A DNA stretch of 64,000 bases from Pseudomonadota bacterium (GCA_023388175.1 JAEWGT010000009.1:62001-126000), one strand, 5' to 3'; shown: positions 25,771 through 34,797, counted from the first letter of the stretch. Notes: a model not told the origin generated them from the sequence alone. Translations and numbers: made by a program.

Positions 25771-27027
25771 GTGGCCCGTCAGTCTTATCTTTTTACCTCG
25801 GAATCCGTGTCCGAGGGTCATCCCGACAAGGTCTGCGACCGGATTTCCGACGAAATCGTCGACCTGGTGTTCAAGGAAGCCAAAAAGGCGGGCATGGACC
25901 CGGCCCAGGTGCGCATTGCCTGCGAGACGCTGGCGACCACCAATCGGGTCGTCATCGCCGGCGAAGTGCGCGTGCCCGAAACGCTGCTGAAGAAGGACAA
26001 GGCCGGAAAGATCGTGCTCGACGCCTCCGGTGCGCCGCTGGTCAATCCGTCCAAGTTCAAGTCGGCCGCCCGCAAGGCCATCCGCGCCATCGGCTACGAG
26101 CAGGCCGGCTTCCACTGGAAAACCTGCCGTATCGATGTGCTGCTGCATGGCCAGTCCGCCGACATCGCCCAGGGCGTCGATGAAGCCGGCAACAAGGATG
26201 TGGGCGCCGGCGACCAGGGTATCATGTTCGGCTATGCCAGCCGCGAAACCCCCGAATTGCTGCCTGCGCCGATCTATTACGCGCACAAGATTCTCGAAAC
26301 GCTGACCGAAGCCCGCAAATCCGGCACCGGTCCGGCCGCCATTCTCGGCCCCGACGCCAAGAGCCAGGTGACGGTGAAATACGAGGGCGGCAAGCCGGTT
26401 GGCGTCACCCAGATCGTGCTCTCCACCCAGCATCTGGATGAAAAGCTCACCTCTGCCGATGTGCGCAAGATCGTCGAGCCCTATATCCGGCAGGCTCTGC
26501 CCGAGGGCTGGATCAGCAACGAAACCGTCTGGCATGTGAACCCCACCGGCAAGTTCGTCGTCGGCGGTCCCGATGGCGATGCCGGTCTCACTGGCCGCAA
26601 GATCATCGTCGATACCTATGGCGGCGCAGCCCCCCATGGCGGCGGCGCCTTTTCGGGCAAGGACCCCACCAAGGTGGACCGCTCGGCGGCCTATGCGGCG
26701 CGCTATCTGGCCAAGAATGTTGTGGCCGCCGGTCTGGCCGAACGCGCCACGATCCAGCTCTCCTATGCCATCGGCGTTGCCAAGCCGCTCTCGATCTATG
26801 TCGATCTGCACGGCACCGGCAAAGTGGATGAGGCGAAACTTGAAACCGCACTGGCCGAGGTGATGGACCTGACGCCGCGCGGCATTCGCACCCACCTCGA
26901 TCTCAACAAGCCTATCTACGCCAAGACCGCCGCCTATGGCCATTTTGGCCGCAAGGCCGGCCGCGACGGCTCCTTCTCCTGGGAGAAGACCGACCTGGTC
27001 AAGGCGCTCAAGGAAGCGACGCGGTAG
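25771..27027 (+). CDS. metK: S-adenosylmethionine synthetase
   Basis: It makes SAM from methionine and ATP. The 418-aa protein has the start FTSESVSEGHPDKVCDRISD with the ATP-binding His, GAGDQGIMFGYA in the centre and GGGAFSGKDPTKVDRSAAY near residue 290. The start is GTG with AAAGAGG upstream. It is divergent from rnd and is followed by trmB, as in other Hyphomicrobiales. An extragenic palindrome lies between them. Confidence 0.97.
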   Translation: MARQSYLFTSESVSEGHPDKVCDRISDEIVDLVFKEAKKAGMDPAQVRIACETLATTNRVVIAGEVRVPETLLKKDKAGKIVLDASGAPLVNPSKFKSAARKAIRAIGYEQAGFHWKTCRIDVLLHGQSADIAQGVDEAGNKDVGAGDQGIMFGYASRETPELLPAPIYYAHKILETLTEARKSGTGPAAILGPDAKSQVTVKYEGGKPVGVTQIVLSTQHLDEKLTSADVRKIVEPYIRQALPEGWISNETVWHVNPTGKFVVGGPDGDAGLTGRKIIVDTYGGAAPHGGGAFSGKDPTKVDRSAAYAARYLAKNVVAAGLAERATIQLSYAIGVAKPLSIYVDLHGTGKVDEAKLETALAEVMDLTPRGIRTHLDLNKPIYAKTAAYGHFGRKAGRDGSFSWEKTDLVKALKEATR

Positions 27028-27080
27028 GCAGCGCGGGCTGGCATCGCGTATTGGTAGTGCGGCTGGGAAACCCCGACGCG

Positions 27081-27104
27081 TTCCCTCCCCCTTGAGGGGA
27101 GGGT
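27081..27104. repeat. Short extragenic palindrome after metK
   Basis: CCCTCCCCCTTGAGGGGAGGG is embedded here. It is the same core as the arms at 17.45 and 17.55 kb, and may also act as a weak terminator for metK. Confidence 0.7.
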
Positions 27105-27165
27105 GTCCAACGGGGCTCGCGACCTTCAGTGTTAACGAATTGCCCTTCTAGAGCATGCGACCTTT

Positions 27166-27870
27166 ATGACCGACCACGAACTTCCCAAGACCCTTTCGGG
27201 CGAGCCGCGCGCGTTTTTCGGGCGCCGTTCCGGCAAGAAACTGCATGACGGGCAGAAGGCGCAGGTCGCCGAGATTCTGCCGCGCTTCGAGGTCCGGCTC
27301 GATGGCGCGCTGGACCCGAAAAGCCTGTTTCCCGAGGCAAAGCGCTTCGTCATCGAGATCGGCTATGGCGGGGGCGAGCATCTGGCGCGCAAGGCTGTGG
27401 AAGAGCCTGAAACCGGTTTTATCGGCTGCGAAGTGTTCACCGGCGGTATCGGCAAGATGGTGCAGGCCATCGAGGCCAGAGCCATCGAGAATGTGCGCCT
27501 CTATACCGACGATGCGCTGAAACTGTTGATGGCGCTGCCGGACGCTTCGGTGGACGCGGTCTATCTGCTCTATCCCGATCCCTGGCCCAAGACGCGCCAT
27601 CACAAGCGGCGCTTCGTTTCGCCAGTGACGCTCAAGGAGCTGGCGCGGGTGACCAAGCCCGGCGGCACCTTCTACTTTGCCAGCGATATCGAGGATTACG
27701 CCGACTGGACGCTGGCCCATATCGTGCGGGCGCCAGAATTCATCTTCGCGCCCGATGCGCCGGGAAGCTGGCACCAGCCCTATCCCGGCTGGCAGCCGAC
27801 CCGCTATGAGCAGAAGGCGCGCCGCGAAGGGCGCATTATCAGCTTTTATTTCAGCTTTACACGCGCCTGA
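27166..27870 (+). CDS. trmB: tRNA (guanine-N7-)-methyltransferase
   Basis: It forms m7G46 in tRNA using SAM. The 234-aa protein has the SAM loop VIEIGYGGGEHLA, the family hallmark LLYPDPWPKTRHHKRR, and the C-terminal TRYEQKARREGR that contacts tRNA. It follows metK by 138 bases, its usual neighbour. In many relatives rimP follows directly; here two other genes intervene. Confidence 0.95.
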   Translation: MTDHELPKTLSGEPRAFFGRRSGKKLHDGQKAQVAEILPRFEVRLDGALDPKSLFPEAKRFVIEIGYGGGEHLARKAVEEPETGFIGCEVFTGGIGKMVQAIEARAIENVRLYTDDALKLLMALPDASVDAVYLLYPDPWPKTRHHKRRFVSPVTLKELARVTKPGGTFYFASDIEDYADWTLAHIVRAPEFIFAPDAPGSWHQPYPGWQPTRYEQKARREGRIISFYFSFTRA

Positions 27871-27894
27871 CTGTTGCCGCAGGGCAACCGGAAC

Positions 27895-27911
27895 AGGTCA
27901 CAATTTGACCT
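27895..27911. promoter_or_regulatory. Palindrome upstream of the HxlR gene
   Basis: AGGTCA-CAATT-TGACCT has six perfect pairs per arm and lies about 60 bases before the HxlR start. It is a good candidate for autoregulation. Confidence 0.5.
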
Positions 27912-27970
27912 ATCTCTGGAAGCAGAGGCATGGCTCACCATATCCATGCTTTGCGTCGCCGGAGATGAAG

Positions 27971-28336
27971 ATGAACCCCGACCCAGCCGAAAGTCACCAC
28001 GATCTGCTCGTGGTGCGTCCGAGCAAATGGACACTGGTGGTCGTGGTGCAATTGCGGCAGGGGACGATGCGGTTCAATGAACTGCGCCGCAATATGGGCG
28101 GCGTGCCGCAGAAATCGCTGAGCCAGACATTGCGGGAGCTGGAGCGGGACGGGTTCGTTACGCGCCGGGCTTATGCAACCATCCCGCCGCGCGTGGAATA
28201 TGACCTGACGGAGCTGGGGCAGGAATTGCTGGCTTTGGCCGATGAATGGCAGCGCTTTGCATTACGCAATCGTCAGGCCGTCGTGTCGGCGCGCGAGCGG
28301 TTCGACGCATCGGACGCCGTGGCGCTGCGTCAGTGA
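27971..28336 (+). CDS. HxlR-family transcriptional regulator lacking the usual cysteine
   Basis: This 121-aa winged helix has the HxlR core: SKWTLVVVVQLRQGTMRFNEL, then SQTLRELERDGFVTR and PPRVEYDLTELGQEL. Most HxlR proteins carry a redox-sensing Cys just before the KWT motif; here that stretch (ESHHDLLVVRPSKWT) has none. ATG 27971 is chosen because GGAG lies six bases upstream; ATG 27965 is possible. It is inserted between trmB and rimP. Confidence 0.8.
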   Translation: MNPDPAESHHDLLVVRPSKWTLVVVVQLRQGTMRFNELRRNMGGVPQKSLSQTLRELERDGFVTRRAYATIPPRVEYDLTELGQELLALADEWQRFALRNRQAVVSARERFDASDAVALRQ

Positions 28337-28342
28337 GCTACG

Positions 28343-28365
28343 GGCACCGTCATGCAGACGGTGCC
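28343..28365. terminator. Hairpin between convergent genes
   Basis: GGCACCGTC-ATGCA-GACGGTGCC is a perfect 9-bp stem between the HxlR gene and the convergent secreted-protein gene. Flanking T runs are weak. Confidence 0.65.
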
Positions 28366-28380
28366 GTGCTCTGAGACAGA

Positions 28381-28653
28381 TCAGATATTGGCCGGAGCCA
28401 GAGTGTCGGCATGGAAGAGCTGCATGGTCACGACACCATCGGGACCGACGACGAAGGCGCGGACATAATCGCCCCACTGCTCGACGCGGTCAGCATTCAC
28501 GCCCTGGGCGGCGAGCTGGTACTGCACATAATCGGCATTGAAATCATTGGTGGTTTCCTCGACCGGCGCCGGATGCGGTGCTGCCATGGCGGGCATTGCA
28601 ACACCGGCAAGGGCTGCGGCGGTGACGAGAGCGACGACGCTGTTCTTGATCAT
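28381..28653 (-). CDS. Small secreted protein, 90 aa, unknown function
   Basis: The signal peptide is MIKNSVVALVTAAALAGVAM with cleavage probably after AMA. The mature 65 residues are acidic and have no cysteine (VEETTNDFNADYVQYQLAAQ, then WGDYVRAFVVGPDGVVTMQL). AAAGGA lies about nine bases before the ATG. The family is not recognised. It converges on the HxlR gene. Confidence 0.65.
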   Translation of the reverse strand: MIKNSVVALVTAAALAGVAMPAMAAPHPAPVEETTNDFNADYVQYQLAAQGVNADRVEQWGDYVRAFVVGPDGVVTMQLFHADTLAPANI

Positions 28654-28791
28654 TTGATGATCCTTTCTGTTTTGAACGACTAGGAGATGAGGGTCACCTA
28701 AAGCGCTGACAACCCGTCAAAAAATGATTTATGTATCTTGAAATTGTCACACCAGAGACGAGAGTTTTCTCAAGGACATCAAGCGCTTTAG

Positions 28792-28808
28792 AAGAAACTC
28801 GGTTTCTT
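28792..28808. promoter_or_regulatory. Inverted repeat upstream of rimP
   Basis: AAGAAAC-TCG-GTTTCTT has seven perfect pairs per arm. It lies about 100 bases upstream of the predicted rimP promoter. It could bind a regulator of the divergent pair or form a hairpin in a longer transcript. Confidence 0.45.
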
Positions 28809-28905
28809 TGCGGAAACTGGAAATTCAGTTTTTCATGCTATGGCGGGATCGTGCGGAAGTCGGCTTTCGCTGCCCCCCTGACCCGGTGGAGCAGGCGAGT
28901 TGCCC

Positions 28906-28934
28906 TTGCCTTCGCCGTCACCAGGGTCTATATG
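28906..28934 (+). promoter_or_regulatory. Probable promoter of the rimP-nusA-ylxR-infB operon
   Basis: TTGCCT, 17 bases, then TATATG. The extended -10 (CTATATG) fits alphaproteobacterial promoters. Transcription would begin near 28941, giving a leader of about 70 bases. Confidence 0.5.
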
Positions 28935-29010
28935 AGGCCAACATCATTGCTCTCAGTCGAGAGTGGGTGCCCTGACCGGCCCCCGCTCTTTTTGCTTTCT
29001 GGAACCTCAA

Positions 29011-29640
29011 TTGGCTTTCGATCTCGCCGAAAAGCGCTATCTCAAGGAAACGGGCCTCGAAGCCCGGATCGCCCGTATTGTCGAGCCGGTGGCCAATGAT
29101 CTTGGCTTCTCGCTGGTGCGGGTGAAGGTCACTCCTGAAAACGGCTGCACGCTTCAGATCATGGCCGAAGACGAAAACGGCCGCTTCAATATCAATGATT
29201 GCGAAGCGCTGAGTAAGGATCTGTCGCCGGTTCTGGATGTCGAAGACCCGATCGACCGCGAATATCATCTGGAAGTGTCTTCGCCGGGCATTGACCGCCC
29301 GCTGGTGCGCCGGCGCGATTTCGAGCGCTTCGCCGGCCACGAGGCCAAGGTCGAGCTTTTCGAGATGATCAATGGCCGCCGCCGCTTCCGCGGCGAAATC
29401 GGCGCGGTGGATGACGAAGGCGTCATCATCATCCTGCCCGATGCCCCCGGCGGCACCGACCCCAATCACAAGCTCAGCTTCGCCACCATCGCCGAAGCCA
29501 AGCTTGTCATGACCGACAAGCTCATGGACATGGCCCGTGCCGACCAGGAGCTGCACCCCATCGACGACGACGAGACCGAAACGGTCGAATATGCCGACGC
29601 CGACAATGACGACGAAAACCTCTCCGAGGAGAAGAACTAA
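29011..29640 (+). CDS. rimP: Ribosome maturation factor RimP
   Basis: RimP helps assemble the 30S subunit. The 209-aa protein has GLEARIARIVEPVANDLGF at the start, the signature LEVSSPGIDRPL near residue 90 and an SH3-like C-terminal domain. An acidic tail (VEYADADNDDENLSEEKN) is longer than in E. coli. I chose TTG 29011 (MAFDLAEKRYLKETG) because homologues begin near there; an in-frame GTG at 28963 would add 16 residues of poor fit. The stop overlaps the nusA ATG by one base. Confidence 0.9.
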   Translation: MAFDLAEKRYLKETGLEARIARIVEPVANDLGFSLVRVKVTPENGCTLQIMAEDENGRFNINDCEALSKDLSPVLDVEDPIDREYHLEVSSPGIDRPLVRRRDFERFAGHEAKVELFEMINGRRRFRGEIGAVDDEGVIIILPDAPGGTDPNHKLSFATIAEAKLVMTDKLMDMARADQELHPIDDDETETVEYADADNDDENLSEEKN

Positions 29641-31244
29641 TGGCCGTTAGTGCGAATCGCCTTGAGCTGTTGCAGATCGCTGACGCTGTCGCGCGCGAAA
29701 AGAATATCGACCGCATGGTCGTGATCGAGGCGATGCAGGATGCCATGGAAAAGGCCGCCAAGGGTCGCTATGGCGCCGAGACCGAGATCAAGGTCGAGAT
29801 CAATCCGCGCTCGGGCGAAACTCGCATGTGGCGCCTGCTCGAAATCGTCGAAGATGTCGAGGAGCCTTCCCGCCAGGTCAATCTCAGGCTCGCCCAGGTC
29901 AAGAACCCGACCGCCAAGATCGGCGATTTCCTGACCGAGCCGCTGCCGCCCATGGAATTCGGCCGCATCGCCGCCCAGTCGGCCAAGCAGGTCATCGTGC
30001 AGAAAGTGCGCGACGCCGAACGCGACAAGATGTTCGAGGAATATACCGGCCGCGTCGGCGAGATCGTCAACGGCTCGGTCAAGCGCGTCGAATATGGCAA
30101 TGTCATCGTCGATCTCGGCCGGGGCGAAGCCATTATCCGCCGCGACGAGCTGATCCCGCGCGAAATGTTCCGCTATGGCGACCGTGTCCGCGCCTATATC
30201 TATGACGTGCGCCGCGAACAGCGCGGCCCGCAGATTTTCCTGTCGCGCACCCATCCCCAGTTCATGGCCAAGCTGTTCATGCAGGAAGTGCCGGAAATCT
30301 ATGATGGCGTCATCACCATCCGCTCGATCGCCCGCGATCCGGGCTCGCGCGCCAAGATTGCCGTGACCTCCAATGACAGCTCGATCGATCCGGTCGGCGC
30401 CTGCGTGGGTATGCGCGGCTCCCGCGTTCAGGCCGTGGTGGCCGAATTGCAGGGCGAAAAGATCGACATCATTCCCTGGACCGATTCGATTGCCGACCTC
30501 GTGGTTTCGGCTTTGCAGCCGGCCGATGTCGCCAAGGTCGTGCTGGACGAGCAGGCCGAGCGCATCGAGACCGTGGTGCCCGACGAACAGCTTTCGCTGG
30601 CCATTGGCCGCCGTGGCCAGAATGTGCGCCTCGCCAGCCAGCTCATCGGCTGGGATATCGATATTCTGACCGAGCAGGAAGAAAGCGAACGCCGCCAGAA
30701 GGAATTCACCGAGCGCTCCACCCTGTTCATGGAGGCGCTGGACGTCGACGAGATGGTGGCCCAGCTCCTGGCGTCCGAAGGTTTTTCCTCGGTCGAGGAA
30801 CTGGCCTATATCGAACCCGGAGAAATCGCCTCGATCGAAGGCTTCGACGAGGAGACGGCCGGCGAAATCCAGAATCGCGCTGCCGAATACCTGGCCGAGA
30901 TCGACCGCAAGCACGACGAGGAGCGCATCGCGCTCGGCGTCTCCGACGATCTTTATGAAATTGCCGGCCTCAATGCCGCCATGCTGGTGGCCCTGGGCAA
31001 GGAAGACATCAAATCCGTCGAGGATTTTGCCGGCTGCGCTGCCGACGATCTGGTCGGCTGGACCGAACGCAAGGATGGCGAAACCAAGCGCTATGACGGC
31101 ACCTTCAAGGACTTCCCCGTAAGCCGCGAGGAAGCCGAGGACATGATCATGCAGGCCCGTATCAAGGCCGGCTGGATTTCCGAGGAAGACCTTCCCGTCG
31201 CCGACGATGGCGAAGAAGGCTATGCCGAGGAGGAGGCGGTCTAA
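29640..31244 (+). CDS. nusA: Transcription termination/antitermination protein NusA
   Basis: NusA binds RNA polymerase and modulates pausing, termination and antitermination. The 534-aa protein has the N-terminal polymerase-binding domain, an S1 domain (about residues 135-200), two KH domains (GACVGMRGSRVQAVVAEL and LAIGRRGQNVRLA) and C-terminal helix-hairpin-helix repeats. It starts one base inside rimP and overlaps the YlxR gene by 38 bases, so the operon is tightly coupled. Confidence 0.97.
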   Translation: MAVSANRLELLQIADAVAREKNIDRMVVIEAMQDAMEKAAKGRYGAETEIKVEINPRSGETRMWRLLEIVEDVEEPSRQVNLRLAQVKNPTAKIGDFLTEPLPPMEFGRIAAQSAKQVIVQKVRDAERDKMFEEYTGRVGEIVNGSVKRVEYGNVIVDLGRGEAIIRRDELIPREMFRYGDRVRAYIYDVRREQRGPQIFLSRTHPQFMAKLFMQEVPEIYDGVITIRSIARDPGSRAKIAVTSNDSSIDPVGACVGMRGSRVQAVVAELQGEKIDIIPWTDSIADLVVSALQPADVAKVVLDEQAERIETVVPDEQLSLAIGRRGQNVRLASQLIGWDIDILTEQEESERRQKEFTERSTLFMEALDVDEMVAQLLASEGFSSVEELAYIEPGEIASIEGFDEETAGEIQNRAAEYLAEIDRKHDEERIALGVSDDLYEIAGLNAAMLVALGKEDIKSVEDFAGCAADDLVGWTERKDGETKRYDGTFKDFPVSREEAEDMIMQARIKAGWISEEDLPVADDGEEGYAEEEAV

Positions 31245-31959
31245 GGACCGCCTTCTGGGAGCACCCGGCTTGGCCCGGCGCGCGGACATGACAAGGACCT
31301 GTGCCTTGACCCGGCAGGAAAAGCCGGTCGAGGCATTGGTGCGTTTCGTGGTTGGCCCCGACGACATGCTGGTGCCCGATGTCGAGGCGCGGGCCGAGGG
31401 TCGCGGTGTCTGGATATCGCTCAGCCGCGATGCGGTAGCAGAAGCGGTGAAAAGGAAAGCCTTTGCCCGCTCGCTCAAGGGCCCGGTCACGGTCGCGGAC
31501 GATCTGGCTGCGCTGACCGAGCTGCGCCTCAGGCAGCGCCTGCTTTCGGCCCTCGCCATGGCGCGCAAGGCCGGTCAGTTCACGTCGGGCGCCATGAAGG
31601 TGAAATCTGCGCTGGAAAGCGGCGCGGTCAGTGCCCTCTTCACCGCGAGCGACGCGGCCGAGGACGGACGCAACAAGATGCGGGGCACTTTGCGGGCCCT
31701 TAATCATGCGCGGCGCGAGGCTGGTTTGACCGGTCCGGACGTGCCGCATTTCGAATTGCTCCAAAGTGCTGAAATGGGTTTGGCACTTGGACTGGAAAAT
31801 GTGATACATGCTGCCCTCATGACAGGGGCGGCAGCCCAATCGGCGGTGGACAAGGCCAATAGACTGGCTCGATACACCGCCCAACCGATGGATGAACACA
31901 CCGACCGCAATGCGGCGTCCGGTGTGCTTTTGCCCGCGGATCAGGACGAAAGACGATAG
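31207..31959 (+). CDS. YlxR-domain RNA-binding protein with L7Ae-like domain
   Basis: This 250-aa protein has an N-terminal YlxR/DUF448 domain (TRTCALTRQEKPVEALVRFV, then GRGVWISLSRDAV). A second domain resembles the L7Ae/L30e fold (LLSALAMARKAGQFTSGAMK). This fusion is standard in alphaproteobacteria. It starts inside nusA and ends five bases before infB. It probably binds RNA or ribosomes. Confidence 0.88.
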   Translation: MAKKAMPRRRRSKDRLLGAPGLARRADMTRTCALTRQEKPVEALVRFVVGPDDMLVPDVEARAEGRGVWISLSRDAVAEAVKRKAFARSLKGPVTVADDLAALTELRLRQRLLSALAMARKAGQFTSGAMKVKSALESGAVSALFTASDAAEDGRNKMRGTLRALNHARREAGLTGPDVPHFELLQSAEMGLALGLENVIHAALMTGAAAQSAVDKANRLARYTAQPMDEHTDRNAASGVLLPADQDERR

Positions 31960-31964
31960 GAAGC

Positions 31965-34748
31965 ATGGCTGATAACGACGACAAGCGCACCGACGACACC
32001 GGCGCCAAGAAGACACTGACCCTCAAGGGCGGTGCTGGCCTGGGCAATCGCCCCGGCGGGATGTCGCGCGGCCCGTCGCGCTCGGCGGTGGTCGTGGAAA
32101 AGCGCACCCGCATCGTGCCCAAGCCCAATGCCGGGCCGGCAGCGGGCGGCGGTGGCCGTCCCCAGCAGGGTGGGCGTCCGCAGGGCCGCCCCATGCAGCA
32201 GCAGAACCGCGCGCCGCTTGGCCTGAGCGCCGCCGAAGCCGAGGCACGCCGCCAGGCGCTGGCCCTGGCTGGGGCCCGTCAGGCCGAGGACAGCCAGCGT
32301 TTCGCCGCTGAAGAAGCGCGCCGCATCGAGGAAGACAATCGCCGCCGGCAGATCCGCGAGGAAGCTGCGCGCCAGGAAGAAGATCGCCGTCAGGCCGAGG
32401 AGGCGCGCCGTCAGGAGGAAGCCGTCTCGCGCCAGGCCGAGCCTGAGCCTGTGCGCGAAGAATTTGTGCCGGCCAGCCAGCGCAATCCCGGCCCGTCCAG
32501 CGTGCGCACCGTGTCCGGCCGCCCCGGCCAGCCGCAGCGCCCGCAGCGTTCCTCCAATGAACGCCCGGCAGGCCGTCCCGGCGAGGGCGAGCGCCCCGCT
32601 GCCGGTGCGCGCCCCGCAGGCGATCGCACCCGGCCGCCCGCCGGCAGTGCAGGCCGTCCGGCCGGCGATCGTCGCCCTGCCGGTGGCGGCATGGCACCGA
32701 TTGGCAATATGCCCCCGGCTCCGCCCAGCGAAGCCGATGGCCGCCGCACCCGTACCGGTGCGCCGCAGGTCCGTCCGACGACCGAGGCGGAACTTGAGAA
32801 TGCACGTCGCGCTTCCCGCGCCCAGCCCGAACGTCCCGCCCGCCGTGGCGCCAATGACGGGGCTTCGCGTGGCCGCCTGACAGTTGCCAGCGCGACAACG
32901 GAAAATGATCGTGATCGGGGCCCGTCTCTGGCCGCGATGAAGCGTCGCCGCGACAAGAAAATGGGCCGCAACCAGCAGGATGCACCCAAGCTCAGCCGCG
33001 AAGTGATCATTCCCGAGGTGATTACGGTGGGCGAACTCGCCAACCGCATGGCCGAGCGGTCCGTCACCGTCATCAAGATGCTGATGCAGCAGGGGCAGAT
33101 GGCCAAGATCACCGATGTGATCGATGCCGATACGGCCGAGCTGATCGCCAGCGAACTGGGCCACACGGTCAAGCGCGTCTCGGAAGCCGATGTGGAAGAG
33201 GGCCTGTTCGATATCGCGTCGGACGACAAGGCGGAAGACCTGACCGATCGCGCACCGGTCGTGACCATTATGGGTCACGTCGACCACGGCAAGACTTCGC
33301 TGCTCGACGCCATCCGTGAAGCCAATGTTGTGTCCGGTGAAGCCGGCGGCATTACCCAGCATATCGGTGCCTATCAGGTCGAAAAGCACGGCCAGAAGAT
33401 CACCTTCCTCGATACGCCGGGCCACGAGGCGTTCACCGCCATGCGTGCCCGCGGTGCGCAGGCGACCGACATTGCCATCCTGGTGGTGGCGGCCGATGAC
33501 GGCGTCATGCCGCAGACCATCGAATCCATCAAGCATGCCAAGGCGGCCGGCGTTCCGATCATCGTGGCCATCAACAAGATGGATAAGCCCGAAGCCAACC
33601 CGACCCGGGTGCGCACCGAGCTGCTCCAGCATGAAGTGTTCGTGGAATCCATGGGCGGCGACGTGCTGGACGTGGAAGTGTCCGCCAAGACCCAGGCCGG
33701 TCTCGACAAGCTGCTTGAAACCATCCTGCTGCAGGCCGAAGTGCTCGAACTCAAGGTGGCCCGCGATGGCCGTGCCGAGGGTCTGGTCATCGAAGCCAAG
33801 CTCGATCGCGGCCGCGGTGCGGTGGCGACGGTTCTGGTGCAGCGCGGTACGCTCAAGATTGGCGACATCGTCGTGGCCGGCACCGAGTTCGCCCGTGTGC
33901 GCGCCCTCATCAACGACAAGGGTGAGCAGGTCAAGGAAGCCGGTCCGTCGGTTCCGGTCGAGGTTCTGGGCTTCAATGGCGTGCCGAGCGCGGGCGACCG
34001 CTTCTCGGTGGTGGAAACCGATGCCCGTGCCCGCGAAGTCACCGAATATCGTCAGCGCGCCATCCGCGAAAAGACCGCGGGCGGCGGGGCCACCAGCCTC
34101 GAGCAGATGATGAATCAGCTCAAGATTGCCGGTATTTCCAAGTTCCCGCTGGTCATCAAGGGCGACGTGCAGGGTTCGGTGGAAGCGATCGTTGCCTCGC
34201 TCAACAAGCTCTCGACCGATGAAGTTTCGGCGCAGATCCTGTTCTCGGGCGTTGGCGGCATCACCGAATCCGATGTCACCTTGGCCTCGGCATCGAACGC
34301 CATCGTCATCGGCTTCAACGTCCGCGCCAACAAGCAGGCTTCGGACCTGGCCACCCGCGACGGCATCGAAATCCGCTACTACAACATCATCTACGATCTC
34401 GTGGATGACGTGAAGAACGCCATGAGCGGCCTCCTGGCGCCCGAGCGCCGCGAGACCTTTATCGGTTACGCGGAAATCCTCGAAGTCTTCCAGATCACCA
34501 AGGTCGGCAAGGTTGCCGGTTGTCGTGTCACCGAAGGCATCGTGGAACGCGGTGCCGGCGTGCGCCTGCTGCGTGACAATGTCGTCATCCACCAGGGCAA
34601 GCTCAAGACGCTCAAGCGCTTCAAGGACGAAGTCAAGGAAGTGGCCATGGGCCAGGAATGCGGCATGGCCTTCGAGAATTACGAAGACATCCGCGCCGGC
34701 GACGTCATCGAATGCTTCCGCGTCGAAACGGTGCAGCGTTCGCTCTGA
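31965..34748 (+). CDS. infB: Translation initiation factor IF-2
   Basis: IF-2 is the GTPase that places fMet-tRNA on the 30S subunit. The 927-aa protein has a long low-complexity N-terminus (a Glu/Arg/Gln coiled-coil stretch at about residues 85-150 and a Pro/Gly/Arg-rich stretch to about 300). An IF2-N domain follows, then the G domain (GHVDHGKTSLLD near 437, DTPGHEAF, NKMDKP, SAKT). Domains II-IV end at CFRVETVQRSL. It is the last gene of the rimP operon here. The rbfA and truB genes that usually follow are absent from the window. Confidence 0.97.
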   Translation: MADNDDKRTDDTGAKKTLTLKGGAGLGNRPGGMSRGPSRSAVVVEKRTRIVPKPNAGPAAGGGGRPQQGGRPQGRPMQQQNRAPLGLSAAEAEARRQALALAGARQAEDSQRFAAEEARRIEEDNRRRQIREEAARQEEDRRQAEEARRQEEAVSRQAEPEPVREEFVPASQRNPGPSSVRTVSGRPGQPQRPQRSSNERPAGRPGEGERPAAGARPAGDRTRPPAGSAGRPAGDRRPAGGGMAPIGNMPPAPPSEADGRRTRTGAPQVRPTTEAELENARRASRAQPERPARRGANDGASRGRLTVASATTENDRDRGPSLAAMKRRRDKKMGRNQQDAPKLSREVIIPEVITVGELANRMAERSVTVIKMLMQQGQMAKITDVIDADTAELIASELGHTVKRVSEADVEEGLFDIASDDKAEDLTDRAPVVTIMGHVDHGKTSLLDAIREANVVSGEAGGITQHIGAYQVEKHGQKITFLDTPGHEAFTAMRARGAQATDIAILVVAADDGVMPQTIESIKHAKAAGVPIIVAINKMDKPEANPTRVRTELLQHEVFVESMGGDVLDVEVSAKTQAGLDKLLETILLQAEVLELKVARDGRAEGLVIEAKLDRGRGAVATVLVQRGTLKIGDIVVAGTEFARVRALINDKGEQVKEAGPSVPVEVLGFNGVPSAGDRFSVVETDARAREVTEYRQRAIREKTAGGGATSLEQMMNQLKIAGISKFPLVIKGDVQGSVEAIVASLNKLSTDEVSAQILFSGVGGITESDVTLASASNAIVIGFNVRANKQASDLATRDGIEIRYYNIIYDLVDDVKNAMSGLLAPERRETFIGYAEILEVFQITKVGKVAGCRVTEGIVERGAGVRLLRDNVVIHQGKLKTLKRFKDEVKEVAMGQECGMAFENYEDIRAGDVIECFRVETVQRSL

Positions 34749-34769
34749 TCGAAACGAACATCACTCCGG

Positions 34770-34797
34770 AAAGGGCGTGGCGAAAGCCGCGCCCTTT
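34770..34797 (+). terminator. Terminator of the rimP-infB operon
   Basis: A 12-bp stem (AAAGGGCGTGGC with GCCGCGCCCTTT, one G-T wobble) is capped by a GAAA tetraloop and followed by a T-rich run. Confidence 0.92.

Larger units (their letters stand above)
28654..29010. other. Intergenic region before rimP (357 bases)
   Basis: No gene with coding character is seen on either strand. It holds the divergent promoters of the small secreted gene and the rimP-infB operon. Two listed elements are an inverted repeat at 28792-28808 and a promoter at 28906-28934. Confidence 0.6.

Noticed and set aside
29637..31568. 643-codon open frame antisense to nusA
   Set aside because: It is a shadow of nusA and ylxR with no recognisable domain and extreme Asp/Leu/Gly content.
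31941..34592. 883-codon open frame antisense to infB
   Set aside because: It mirrors infB codon bias at high GC, is His/Gly/Asp-rich and low in complexity, and has no family motif. infB itself is certain.
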